This document shows positions 11,410 to 21,909 of a stretch of 64,000 nucleotides of DNA, one piece after another. The DNA comes from Mya arenaria (lineage: Eukaryota > Mollusca > Bivalvia > Myida > Myidae), in contig NC_069135.1 of NCBI RefSeq assembly GCF_026914265.1, positions 26,020,167-26,084,166 on the forward strand. Direction: 5' to 3'. The notes beneath the pieces are model-generated. The model had not been told where the DNA came from, searched no databases, and saw only the letters and a program-made list of their open reading frames with translations. The position numbers and the translations under genes are program-made. How positions within the stretch are numbered: the first letter of the stretch is position 1; every line of letters starts with the position of its first letter.

Positions 11410-11912
11410 AATGATTAGTATAAGCTGTGACCTTGACCATTGACTATATGACCTCAAAATCAAGTCCCCTACTGGTCAGGCCCAGCCTTCATGTCAAATT
11501 TGATGACCATAGGGCAAGGAATTGTCGAGTTATCACACAGATAAGTTTGGTCCACTGTGACCTTGATCTCTGACCCGATGACACTTAAAATCAATAGGAG
11601 TCAGCTACTGTCAGGCCCAGCCGCCATGTCAGGTTTGATGACCATAGGTCCAGCCATTGTTAAGTTATCACTCGGACAAGCTTCGACAACATTTTCGCGT
11701 TAAAAGACACTGTGGACTTGAACTTTGAACTAATGACCTTTTAAAATCAATAGGGGTCATTTTCTGGTCATACCCAATCTTCGTGTCAAGTTTTATGACC
11801 ATAGGTCCAGGAATTGTCGAATTATCGCTCGGACAAGCTTTGGTCTACCGACGGACGGACGTAGACCAACCGTCTTGTGCAAAGCAATATACACCCTCTT
11901 CTTTGAAGAAGC
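11410..11912 (+). mobile_element. Pearl/Helentron-like element with three about 145-bp repeats
   Basis: Three diverged units start at about 11424, 11555 and 11712. Each carries gtgac(c)ttga, gacct..aaaatcaatagg, catgtca(a/g)gtttgatgacc, ataggtccagg and attgtcgagttatcactcgg. The block then runs through gacggacggacg into a small inverted motif cttctttgaagaag near 11898. A tandem core followed by a terminal hairpin is the layout of non-autonomous Helentron (pearl/HINE) elements of bivalves. The assignment rests on layout only. Confidence 0.5.
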
Positions 11913-13402
11913 CATATTTGAACTAATCTTGAGAAAGGAAACAATAACCGTAAGTTATGCCATTGGCAATACAATATCTGTATAATTATTCAATGATTAT
12001 GATTAGAGAGACTGAAAGCCCCCTTACGCAGTAGTCGGAGGCTTTTCGCGAGTACCTTAAGAGGTATTGTACGCGGTGTGCAGAAGATCACACTTTGCAA
12101 TCGTGTCGAGTGTAAAACAGATCGACACAGGAAAAAAGTAAACTTCAGCCTCTAGAAACGTAAAATGAAAAACAGCAAAATTAAATTGATATTGAAGCGT
12201 AAATGGATTATTTAAGAGAGTTTAAATTCATAACAACGCGGAAATTAATGAACTCATCGATAAGCCCTTCTGAAAATTTCCCTATGCATATTGATTCATG
12301 CTTTATTTCAGAATTGGGCTTTTTAAGCAAGCTGTCCCTATGCGCATTGTTAACCATGGCGGAAGAATAAGCACACGCATCATATGGCAATTGTGACACC
12401 ACATTATTTAGTCCTATTAGCATGATATGGCAATTGTGACACCACATTATTTAGTCCTATTAAAATTAGGTGCAAAGTAACAAAGCAAGATCTAATAATA
12501 AAATGCACAGTATGCATACAATTATCATAATTCTATGTTCCCCAACATTTTCCTCAGCAATAGTGTCTAATCCATTATAAACAGACTGAGTCATTCAGTA
12601 TGTGTTCAACACAGCTTTGAGTCGGGGGTGAAAGCCAGATTGTACCAAACGACAATAAAATTAAGGTTTTGGTACCTTCTTGCATTAACTCAACGATTTA
12701 AGTTGAACCTTTCTAGCTATAAAAATGTTATGTACCTTGGTATTCTATCTTGAATAGATTTATGTGTCACAGTAATGCACGGGCTCAATAAAAGATTAAT
12801 AAATGCACTTATTGAGCACGTACTGGTTTGCAATATTGCCAGTATGGGAGCTTTTGTAATCCCCCGACGAGTTACCATTGTCTGTCATATTTCAACTTGG
12901 CAAACAATAAATTCTATAAAGGCGCACAAAATTGGTTGACACCAAACATTTTTATTTTTATTTTAATGCATTAAAAGATTTAGGCAAATAACAAAGTGCT
13001 GCATCACAACGCAAAAAAAATAAACGTTATAAGCGTTTGTTATATTATTAAAGGCGCACACGAAAGATTCATGCCCAAAAATATATTTACAACGTATTTT
13101 CTCATAGAATGTGTTGATAAAATCATAAATGTCCAGATTTCAAAGAAAACTAATTCTAGACAAGAAAATTTACTTGAGTTATCGTCATAAAACATTAAGC
13201 TATACTCTTGCTATAGATTATTTTTTCTTATGAATCTTGACCAAAGGTTTTGATAAACATATTCTATTAGATATACCATTTTTAATAAATTCATGTTATC
13301 TGGTAAACTGATTTAAGATTGAGATTTGAGGTAAGTATTTTGTGATATTTTGGCCAGTTTTTTTATCATTAAAACAACATAAGCCTTTATAAATGCTTTT
13401 TT
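11913..13402. other. Intergenic with one small duplication
   Basis: Holds a two-copy repeat: 12382-12419 and 12425-12462 are identical for 38 bases (atatggcaattgtgacacca and onward). Otherwise nothing recognised. Confidence 0.5.
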
Positions 13403-13591
13403 TTAATAAATAGCTACGCGACCCTATATTATCAAGTGAAAAACGCGCCAAAATTGTTTCTCACATGTTTTAATTTGTACACAACTCATATGCCTTTTTG
13501 TTTTAATCATTTAAAGTCAAATAAGTAAAACATGACTATTCATTAGAACTTACGCGATTTTTTATCAACCTCTATTGTGCGTCCTTAAGTG
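13403..13591 (+). repeat. Dispersed repeat (second copy 20413-20553)
   Basis: Shares taataaatagctacg(c/t)g, a(g)cgcgccaaaat, tgtacaca, tttttgtttt(a/g)atcattt and atcaacct(c/a)tattgtg(c/t)c in the same order with the second copy. Non-coding. Confidence 0.5.
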
Positions 13592-15446
13592 AAATCCCCT
13601 AGCTTCTGAGTTTCCTTTAACGAAGGAATAACATTAACATAGTTTAACGTTTAACGAATTCGCGTCATTATATTATGCCCATTAAAATCAAAGTTTTAAA
13701 AAGTATAAGATATGCCCTCGAAGAAGAGGGGACAACGTAAATTTTGCCAAATTTTGACAATTTAGTGGCTAAAAGGTTTAGCTTATAATGTAATAATGAT
13801 GTTGGTCGAACCTATTTGAGATGTTATGCCAATAAAATTGTACCCAAGATAGGTATCAAATGTATAGAGCGCGAACAATAGTGTGACAACATGGACGACG
13901 AGGCAGACGTCGACGAGGCCGAACAATATGACCCTTATATGTATGCAATGCTACACAAGTGATCAAAAAATGACGACGGGATGCGTTTTACTTTTTCAGC
14001 AAAATATTATCTAGAAGCAAGTACAAGGCATTTTGCGTTCATTTGGACTCAGAGTTTTAATATCGTCGACATTTTTTTTAAATTGTTTAAATTGAATATC
14101 GTAATTTCGTTTATATAAACAAACTTGAAACGTCAGATACTTATCTATACATACACACTTACTTAATTGACTTTCGTGCCAGATACTCATTTATACGCAT
14201 GCATTCATGCAATTGACAAAGGTCCAGTTATTTGTTTGTACCGACACATTCATTTCAAAATCAATGGTGCCAGATACTTATTTGCACAGACGCATTAATT
14301 CAATTTACAATGAAGCAAAGTGCTCAATTGACACTGTCGTTCGGTGAAATGAATCATTTCCTATATTTTATTCGATGGTGTATCAATATATATCACTTTA
14401 GGCGTAACAGGTTTATGAACCTTTTTCGCGTTTCGCCAAATTTAACGCTTAAAATTGATCTTACCTAACAAAATTTATATTATAATCAACAATTTTATTT
14501 AAAAGTCTCAACATTCGTTAAGACGAGAAATAACATAACAAGTTTGGCAAAAACAAAAATAGTGAGCTAAGCTTGAGCCTTAGAGGCTTGGTCGATAAAT
14601 TGGGGGCAGATGAGTTTTTCAGGCTTAGACCCTTTATCTTAAGAGTGCTTAAATTAGCACGAATTTGCAGACGGGGGACGACGGGTATTCTATAAACAAT
14701 ATGGCTCAAATAGGTAAGTAAACAAAATAAAAATACGGTTCATACGAGACAAAAGTTTACATAACTTACAATACTGTCTCAATAATAAATAATAATAATA
14801 GTAATAATTATAATGATAATATTAATAAGAAGGAGAAGAAGAAGAAGAAGGCTTTTCATTTTCTTTAAATATTATTCCTTTATATTAAGAGTATGTTGTT
14901 TAAAGGTGTCTACGTTAATGAAATAGAAACTTATACTGGGATAATGCATACAGATAACGTTAATTAAGGAATGACAAGATAACAATCTATGGATATAGAT
15001 ATGCGGACGCATGTCTGGTCTGTCTGTGTTGTATTACGTTGTGAGTCTTTCGTTCAATGTCTGTTACACGACGTGTAGTTGATTATACTCAAATAGTAGT
15101 TGCTTATTGAAATTTTTACAGGGCGAAGTGTTTGTTATTCCGAAAATCCCGATTCTGAAATAAAAACAGAAGGGGGGGGGGGGTGTTAATATGCTGTCCG
15201 TCATCGATCTGCGTAATCCACGCCTAGTTACATCTAAGAATTGTTTCTTTCTACAGGATCTTTGTAAACTTTCTGGCTACTGTACTTGTCCTTGTAATTT
15301 CCACTGTATAATCAAACAATTAAGCGTCAATATAAGATATATATACATAATAGAACAGCTGAAAGTACTTTGCCTTATCAACGGTCACTCATACATATAG
15401 AAAGAGAGATAATATAGTTTTCGTAGTCGCATACTACAACAGTGCC
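13592..15446. other. Intergenic, upstream of the C1q gene
   Basis: Contains a diverged short tandem repeat around cagatactyattta near 14133, 14181 and 14271; AAT and GAA microsatellites at 14785-14852; and a 12-base G run at 15172-15183. A TATA-like stretch (tataagatatatatacataa, about 15330) lies some 115 bases before the C1q start codon, but the promoter is not established. Confidence 0.45.
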
Positions 15447-18400
15447 ATGAAAATGTCTCTGCGCGGGGTTCACGCCTTATATCATGGGCTTGTGTGGATA
15501 AGTCTGGCAGTAACAGTGTTTGGACAGTTCTCTGTATTGGCCCAGACTGCGACTGTTTCCTCTCAAACTGACTCTTCAGCTGTGCGATACTCTTTGCTGC
15601 TCAAGGTAAGAATGCACTTGAATTGACCTACATATTCTGTTTCATTTCAAAGTGGCAAGCGATAAGGCCATTTTGTTTTTCAACTTATACTAGTTAATGC
15701 CATGGCATCTCTTTACTCCTTATGCAACTCTGAACTGGTTGATCTTATATGAACCTACATTTTAGCTCATTTAAGTTGCAGAATGTATGATGCTAATTAT
15801 CGATAGGGTTATGTCCGAATGATTCTGGAACGTCGGGCTTGTGAAACTTAAGAGTGTAATTAACAATCATTGTAGAAATTTTTTTCGTCATTCGACTTCA
15901 GATAAAATAACTTAAAGAAAAAAGGTCCAGGTCTTATTTCTTTCCTTCGTAAACATACATATATCATTAAGATGTGTAGAACAACATTAGTTTTAGTTAT
16001 TACGATCACAATATGTAAACATCAGAACTGTGTTTTAATGTTATAAGTACATGGAGTGCTTTTATCTTGTTGTTGTTGGGCAAGTGGGTTCGGGGCATGG
16101 TCATACGGAATATGTTTCATTCTTTACGTTTTCAAGCGCTACCCTGCAGGTTTAAGCATAATAACACTATTGTTTGGAAATTGATTTAGCAAAGCGTACT
16201 CATTCAATCCATTATTAAAATCCTGTTCATAATGTTATCTTGTTACGAAAAAGATAAGAAACAGTATTTTTCGGCTCGAAGATATTCGTTAGTAACCGTG
16301 CCGTCCTTGAGGGCGTTATTAAAGGCAACGATTTGAATGGTCGTTTGTTGTAGCATGTAACACCAATGCAAACTGTACATGTATGGATCCTCGTGTGTGT
16401 GTGTGTGGGGGGGGGGGGAGGGGTATAAGCCCACCTCTTTAGTAAACTCTATGAGCTTATCAAATACTACTCACACTGAGCCAATTTCTGACCACTGTGC
16501 ACAAGAGTGTAATTGAACGAATCGTGACATTGCTGCTGAATGTGTAATAGATAATCTAGTACTTTATCCGCTTTATTTTTTGTAAGGACTAAACCATGTG
16601 CTTCTTAACAGGTTCTTAGTTAAATTTATGGCTGCTAGGATTGATCCTGTAGTTTCCATTTATTATAGATGCATCAAATTTGTATAAGCTCATTTCTGCA
16701 AAACGTAAGGGCCACTCATTTAACTTACTATTATAGCAATGCATTTGTACCACGATGGCAAGAATTACGTTTTATTGTATATCTATCTATCCAACAGCTG
16801 GCAGTTCTAATTGAGGACAAAATCAGGAAATTGACGTTTATAATCTTATAGCAAAGAGCTATGGTTGCAAAATGCCACATGGCCATTGACTTGTCAGATT
16901 ATGCAGAAATAGATGCCATAGTTTGACATCGAAACAAATATGCTGCATCGCTAAGAATGAAACATTATCCTGTTATCAACTTGTAATATATTTCTTTGTT
17001 TGCAGGAGCTGGCAACTGTGACAGAGGGTCGAGCAACTTTAACTCGTCAGTTGTCACAATATCAGGAATCGTATCTCACCCTTCGAGACAAGATCGCCGT
17101 AAAGAAAGGTATTAAAGGATGTACAATTTATAAACAAACTAAAACTGTATTATTGTTTTATTCAAAATCTTTTGGAGCAAGGCCAAACATGCACAAAACA
17201 AACAAGATAACGCTACATGACAATACACATTATATATCTATTTGGTGATGTTTTGAGTTTTCGTGTGCAATGTGCAATGGTCAGTGAAAACTACGTAAGA
17301 AAATAAAGGATGATTAAACCATGAACGTTCACTCACTTAAACAATTTAACCACTGATGGTTACTTGTACGAATATACGATTATCAAAATTTCAAGCATTT
17401 ATTCTATAGAAATTAAAATAAAAACAGTACAAAAATGGGTGTGACATTTTAAGCGAAGAATACTATACTTGTCCTAGCAGTACTATAAGTATAAATCATG
17501 TGTTTCCGGTATGGATCGAAAAATCCGACCCTCGCACACGCACGTGAGCCGGTAAAGAGGCTTGCCGAGTTACCGGCAACGCAGCGTACCCGAGAGTCGA
17601 ATTTTTTTTTTCTTGCATATCAAAAATTATCAATTTATGAAAAATTGACGTAGAAAACGCACCTTTGTACATTTCACAAGTATGCGCGTGCAACATTGTT
17701 TACTATCGTCATAAAGCGCAGTAATTTAAATCACTATTGACGGCAAATAGCTCCTTTAAAAATCGCGTTTTTACGATTTTTTATTTTCAGTTTTAATTAA
17801 AGGTCTTGCATACATAATTATATATTTGATTGCGCTTTATTGAAATGGCATACCATATTTTTCATAAATCACACAATAAAAGAAATAAGAAGTGGCGCGA
17901 TATCAGTGTGTGTATACCACGTAACAAATTGCGTCATATATGCTACGTCGGAAGGCAAAAATTTGCTTAAAATGAAGACTTAAATCAAAAATAACTTTTC
18001 ATTTACAACACCATTTTAAATGAAACAAATGGCAGTCTCTGCCGCCTAAAAAGCCCCGCAATTGTTTGTTTTTTTTTCCAAAATTTGATGAGGTCATTAG
18101 TTTCATCATACACTTCGACAAACCTGTTTCCAAAATAATGTTTTGACAGTGCTCTGTCAGACGGCCGTATTGTTAAAAGGTTTGTCGAAGTGTTATAAGA
18201 ACCTAAACTTGCAATCCAATTCTGGTAAAAGACCGAAGGTGGGGCTCCGAAAGCGGCGTAGACTGCGCTTTGTTTCATTTAAAATGGTGAAAAACTAGTG
18301 AAGTTATCTTTGTTTAAAGTCTTTTTTCAAATCAAAATATTGCCTTCCGATGTATCATTTATGACGCAATTTATCACGTGGTATACACACACTGGATATT

Positions 18401-20277
18401 GCGCGTTACTTATGTTACATAGGGGTGTATGACGGTTTTTTCAAGCAATGGCCGCATGACCGGAAACACAGGTCTAGTATGCAAAAAATGATTTGGAACA
18501 TGTTTGATGATGCTATCGAGTGAAAATGGTATCACACATGTATGCCACATGTTACACCTGCACCGACAAGTAATGGAAAACAAATATAACTGATTATACT
18601 TATGAATATCGTATTTGGTATTCAATACAGTACTATTTTTATAGCGGCATGTATGTGCTTCAACACTACGGCCGTGGCGTTTACTGCTCATTTGGATGAA
18701 GACATCACCGTGCTTGGCGCTGATCAGCCGATACCATTTCGGAATGTCACCCTCAATGAAGGTAGATGAACTTCCTTTCTATTGTTCCGCACGCTCTTAT
18801 TTTACTTTATATACTAAGTAAACTATAATGAGCGACAATATAGACTGTGTCATTTCGTTGCTGTCTCACTAGCTACACTGCTTTTTATTTTGTGTCACTC
18901 TCTTCACATTTAACTGTAATTCTTGACCGTACGATATGTTCTTGAACGATCGATCATATGATAGCCCCTTTGTATTGACAGGATGTGTTTCTTCATCTTC
19001 AACTTATAAACAACAGGCTTAGCGTCGGTTTTACAAAATGCACTGTTTACTCCAAGGCATTCGAGATTTCTGTTATATATATAAGGCTTACTGATGGTTG
19101 GAATCTTATGAACGACTATTTTTTGCACTAAACATGCATGTAATAAATGCTTATTTATAATACCAAATAAATCAAAGCAGGGCAACATCATAACATTTAT
19201 GCCAACACTTGATAATTTTTTCTTAGTCAATCGTGGAACATAACAGTATTGAAGCTGAAATGCAGTGCTGCTCTTTAACGAATAGTTCAATGATAACAGC
19301 AAAATTCACAGTTTTGCACGACAGACGATAGTCCCAAGGTAGGACACCACCCAAAATTAGGACTGAGTAAACTCCAGTAAACTTCCATTTTAATGATTTT
19401 TTTTCATATACTTTTTTACATATAGATATGTTTGTGTCTATGTAATCTGTGTTTGTTGCATTGTGAAGTGGTGTTCAAATGCTTCGGAAATACACGCATA
19501 AGCGCTGGCTCGATATGATGCACTGTCCCTCTCGGTCATGCGATAATTCGCTTGGCGGAATTTATGGACGATCTATTAGAAACAGATTGCTAACCTTACA
19601 CGTATTTTAGATACGTACTTTACCTGATAACTTAATAACCCTGTTTTTATAAGATTTCTTTGAATTATAACCATATTTTCTGTACTTGCACGACGGACGA
19701 AATGTCCAAAGCAGGAAACCAACCGCAAATTAGGAATTAGCCCCCGTTTCACTGTTATTTCCAAGGCAGACTCGTCAATATTAATCGAGTGTCTGTAAGA
19801 TTTTGAACCTCGTGCCGTCAAACAACGTCATTGTTAATTATTTGGCTACTGGTATTGCCCCCATGGTTTCCATTGTTTTTTTTTACTATAACAGCCAAGC
19901 TTAGTTTGCAACAGGTAGAAGTATTTGTAAATTTAGAAATAAGCATACTTGGTATCTCTTTAGGTAACGCCTACGATGCGAGACACGCAGAGTTCCGTGC
20001 ACCGGTCAATGGCACGTACCAATTCTACGTTACCATATCCACGCGCGCGGGCTACCAAGTCGTCGCTGACATTATGCTGAACGGCACTCCGGTCGTGAAA
20101 CTACGCTCCGGAAACGACAACCAAGTAAATACGGTCACTAATGGTGTCGCTCTCAACATGAAGGCCGGCGATGACCTATGGGTACAGCACGATCACTCCA
20201 TCAGCGATTCCAACAGGCTTTTCAAAGATGAAGGTCTCTTGACTACATTCTCGGGTCACCTTGTCAATAGGTTGTAA
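15447..20277 (+). CDS. Secreted C1q-domain protein, four exons, about 230 aa
   Basis: Exons 15447-15605, 17006-17108, 18645-18761 and 19964-20277 join with matching phases (0, 1, 1), giving 693 coding bases with the stop. Exon 1 encodes MKMSLRGVHALYHG, then a hydrophobic stretch ending FSVLAQ: a signal peptide with an early second Met. Exon 2 (ELATVTEGRATLTRQLSQYQ...) reads as a short coiled coil. Exons 3-4 hold the C1q fold, beginning TTAVAFTAHL with FRNVTLNEGNAYDARHAEF, then FRAPVNGTYQFYVTI, GDDLWVQHD and a closing TTFSGHLVNRL. These match strand motifs of the C1q/TNF family, where trimers bind microbial or self ligands. There is no collagen region, as in most bivalve C1qDC proteins. The cysteines in AACMCF, just before the domain, could link chains. 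Confident of the family; ligand unknown. Confidence 0.93.
15606..17005 (+). other. Intron 1 of the C1q gene
   Basis: GTAAGA donor and TTTGCAG acceptor. Holds a GT microsatellite followed by a G run at about 16392-16422; nothing else recognised. Confidence 0.75.
17109..18644 (+). other. Intron 2 of the C1q gene
   Basis: GTATTA donor and a TTTTTATAG acceptor. It contains a hairpin with GCCGGTAA at 17548-17555 and TTACCGGC at 17570-17577, with weaker outer pairing out to 17524 and 17600. The 491-bp palindromic MITE follows. Confidence 0.7.
17904..18394. mobile_element. Palindromic MITE family CAGTGTGTG, copy 1 (intact ends)
   Basis: The inverted ends start CAGTGTGTGTATACCACGT and stay complementary far into the element (aaattgcgtcat, tacgtcggaaggcaa; inner pair acacttcgacaaacc / ggtttgtcgaagtgt). 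Flanks are GATAT at 17899-17903 and at 18395-18399, a perfect 5-bp target duplication. No reading frame. CAGTG ends fit a hAT-type group, but the superfamily is not certain. Confidence 0.8.
18762..19963 (+). other. Intron 3 of the C1q gene
   Basis: GTAGAT donor and CTCTTTAG acceptor. Two diverged direct repeats about 370 bases apart (19311-19390 and 19681-19760) share ttgcacgac(a/g)gacga, (g)tccaa(a)g, agga(c/a)acca and aaattagga. No family assigned. Confidence 0.65.
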
Positions 20278-20303
20278 TTTCTATGGAAACTGATTAAAGG
20301 TGT

Positions 20304-20309
20304 AATAAA
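20304..20309 (+). promoter_or_regulatory. Poly(A) signal of the C1q gene
   Basis: AATAAA lies 27 bases after the stop codon, so the 3' UTR would be very short. Confidence 0.6.
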
Positions 20310-20412
20310 AGGTTTGTTTGGGTATTATTGTTTGTGTGCGTTTGGTCCATAATCCAAACACTACTTCAAATGTATTTAAATACAGATGAGCCATTATAAA
20401 TGGTGTTTATTG

Positions 20413-20553
20413 TAATAAATAGCTACGTGGCCACATATTTCCCTGTTAAAAAAGCGCCAAAATATCGCTAATATTTTTGTTGTGTACACAAATAATGTGT
20501 GTGTTTTTTTGTTTTGATCATTTTTCTTTGGCATCAACCTATATTGTGTCCAT
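20413..20553 (+). repeat. Dispersed repeat, second copy of 13403-13591
   Basis: Same block order as the first copy, starting taataaatagctacgtgg. It lies just 3' of the C1q gene. Confidence 0.5.
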
Positions 20554-20849
20554 TTAAATTCAATTTTAATATTGACTATGTATATCAAAATTATTCCTTT
20601 ATAGAGACCCCATCTTCTCTAAACAAGCTGATATGACAAACTGTCATTGAAAAAGAAGATTCGCATTAAGATTTTTCTATTCATACATGTACCAGCTTGT
20701 AACTTAGCGTCCTTTCTAAATTACACATTGTTTGATTCCATTATAACATTGCATAGTGGTTTTAAGCAGTCTTGTAAGACTTAGAAGATCTCATTACCTC
20801 TAAATAGCGCTTAGTATTTTTAAGTTGATTTTTAGCAAGACCGGATATA

Positions 20850-21215
20850 CAGTGTGTGTATAACACGTGATGAATTACGTCATAAATACTTTACATTTTG
20901 CTCCGAAGGATGAATAAAACCATATTTATTTATTTTTCTTCACTATTTTTAATGAAAAAAGGGCAGTCTATTCCGTTAAAAGAGCCCCGCCTTCGTGATA
21001 TTACCGAGGTTTGATTAGGTCATTAATTTCCTCAAACACTTCGACAAACCTGTTTTCGATATAATGTTTTGACAGTGCTCCATCAGGTGGCCGTTTTGTT
21101 CAAAGTTTTTCGAAGTGTTTAAAGAAACTAAACTCTTATTCAAACTCTAGTAAAATACCGAATGCGGGGCTATGTAATCTGCGTAGACTTCACCATGGAC
21201 TTAAAACTAGTATTT
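20850..21215. mobile_element. Palindromic MITE family CAGTGTGTG, copy 2 (right end lost)
   Basis: The left end CAGTGTGTGTATAACACGTG and the central cacttcgacaaacctgttt and cagtgctccatcagg blocks match copy 1. Similarity fades near 21215 and the right inverted end is absent. Confidence 0.65.
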
Positions 21216-21615
21216 AGAATAAAACTTTGACATGGGATTAAATTTCACTTTCTAGTGTATAATATTATTTATGTCCCCCATTCTGTTACGATCTTGTCAC
21301 GGTTAAAATACACCAATAAAAATGCATATACATGCATAAATTCCTGGAAATATTGTTTTGAAGCAAACATTTAATTTAAAAAAAATATTTTGATTGTAAC
21401 TCAAGATATTAAACAGGGGCGATAGTTAAACAACGATGTGAACTAAGTTCGGAACGATCCCTTTAATTGTACTGTAAGTTATTTAAGAAATTGAACCATA
21501 TCGAATGCTTGTACATGTGTATAGAAATAGTTCAGACAGAGCAATAGCAACTCAATACAAAACAACACCGCTTATGATGAATTCCATCACCATTCAGCTG
21601 AAATGGGTTGATGTG

Positions 21616-21621
21616 TTTATT
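21616..21621 (-). promoter_or_regulatory. Poly(A) signal of the TSP1/Ly6-like gene
   Basis: AATAAA on the minus strand about 80 bases after the stop codon of the last coding exon. Confidence 0.5.
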
Positions 21622-21701
21622 CAATAAAATTAAAATTTAACAACTAACACCAATAATTTCACAAAATCAATGACCTGTGCTATAAATAATTTGATTTCGC
21701 T

Positions 21702-21909
21702 TTATTTCACGTCAACGACCTCATCATCGGGCGGCGTATAGAGCGTCCCAGGTTTGGGTACAACGTCAGCGTTGCAGTTCTCCGTCGTGCAACAGAACGT
21801 ACAGTGAATGTATTTGTTTACGTTGCCGTTAGGATTGTACGTCTGGCAGTCAGGGTCGTCGCTTGTTGTGTGCCACCAGTCGGAGTTACATTCACGTAGC
21901 GTTCCGCAT
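21702..21909 (-). CDS. Last coding exon: second half of Ly6/uPAR-like domain and acidic tail
   Basis: Begins at an AATCAG|A acceptor, completes an Arg codon and reads CGTLRECNSDWW, then DPDCQTYNP, YIHCTFCCTTENCN. The closing CC-x(4)-CN (here CCTTENCN) is the hallmark of Ly6/uPAR three-finger folds. After it come only about 24 residues ending PPDDEVVDVK and a TAA at 21702. No hydrophobic C-terminal segment follows, so a GPI anchor, common in this family, is not predicted and the protein should be secreted. Confidence 0.88.

Noticed and set aside
13891-13962. Short acidic frame MDDEADVDEAEQYDPYMYAM...
   Set aside because: Only 23 codons, with no splice context or neighbouring exons; could not be supported as a gene.
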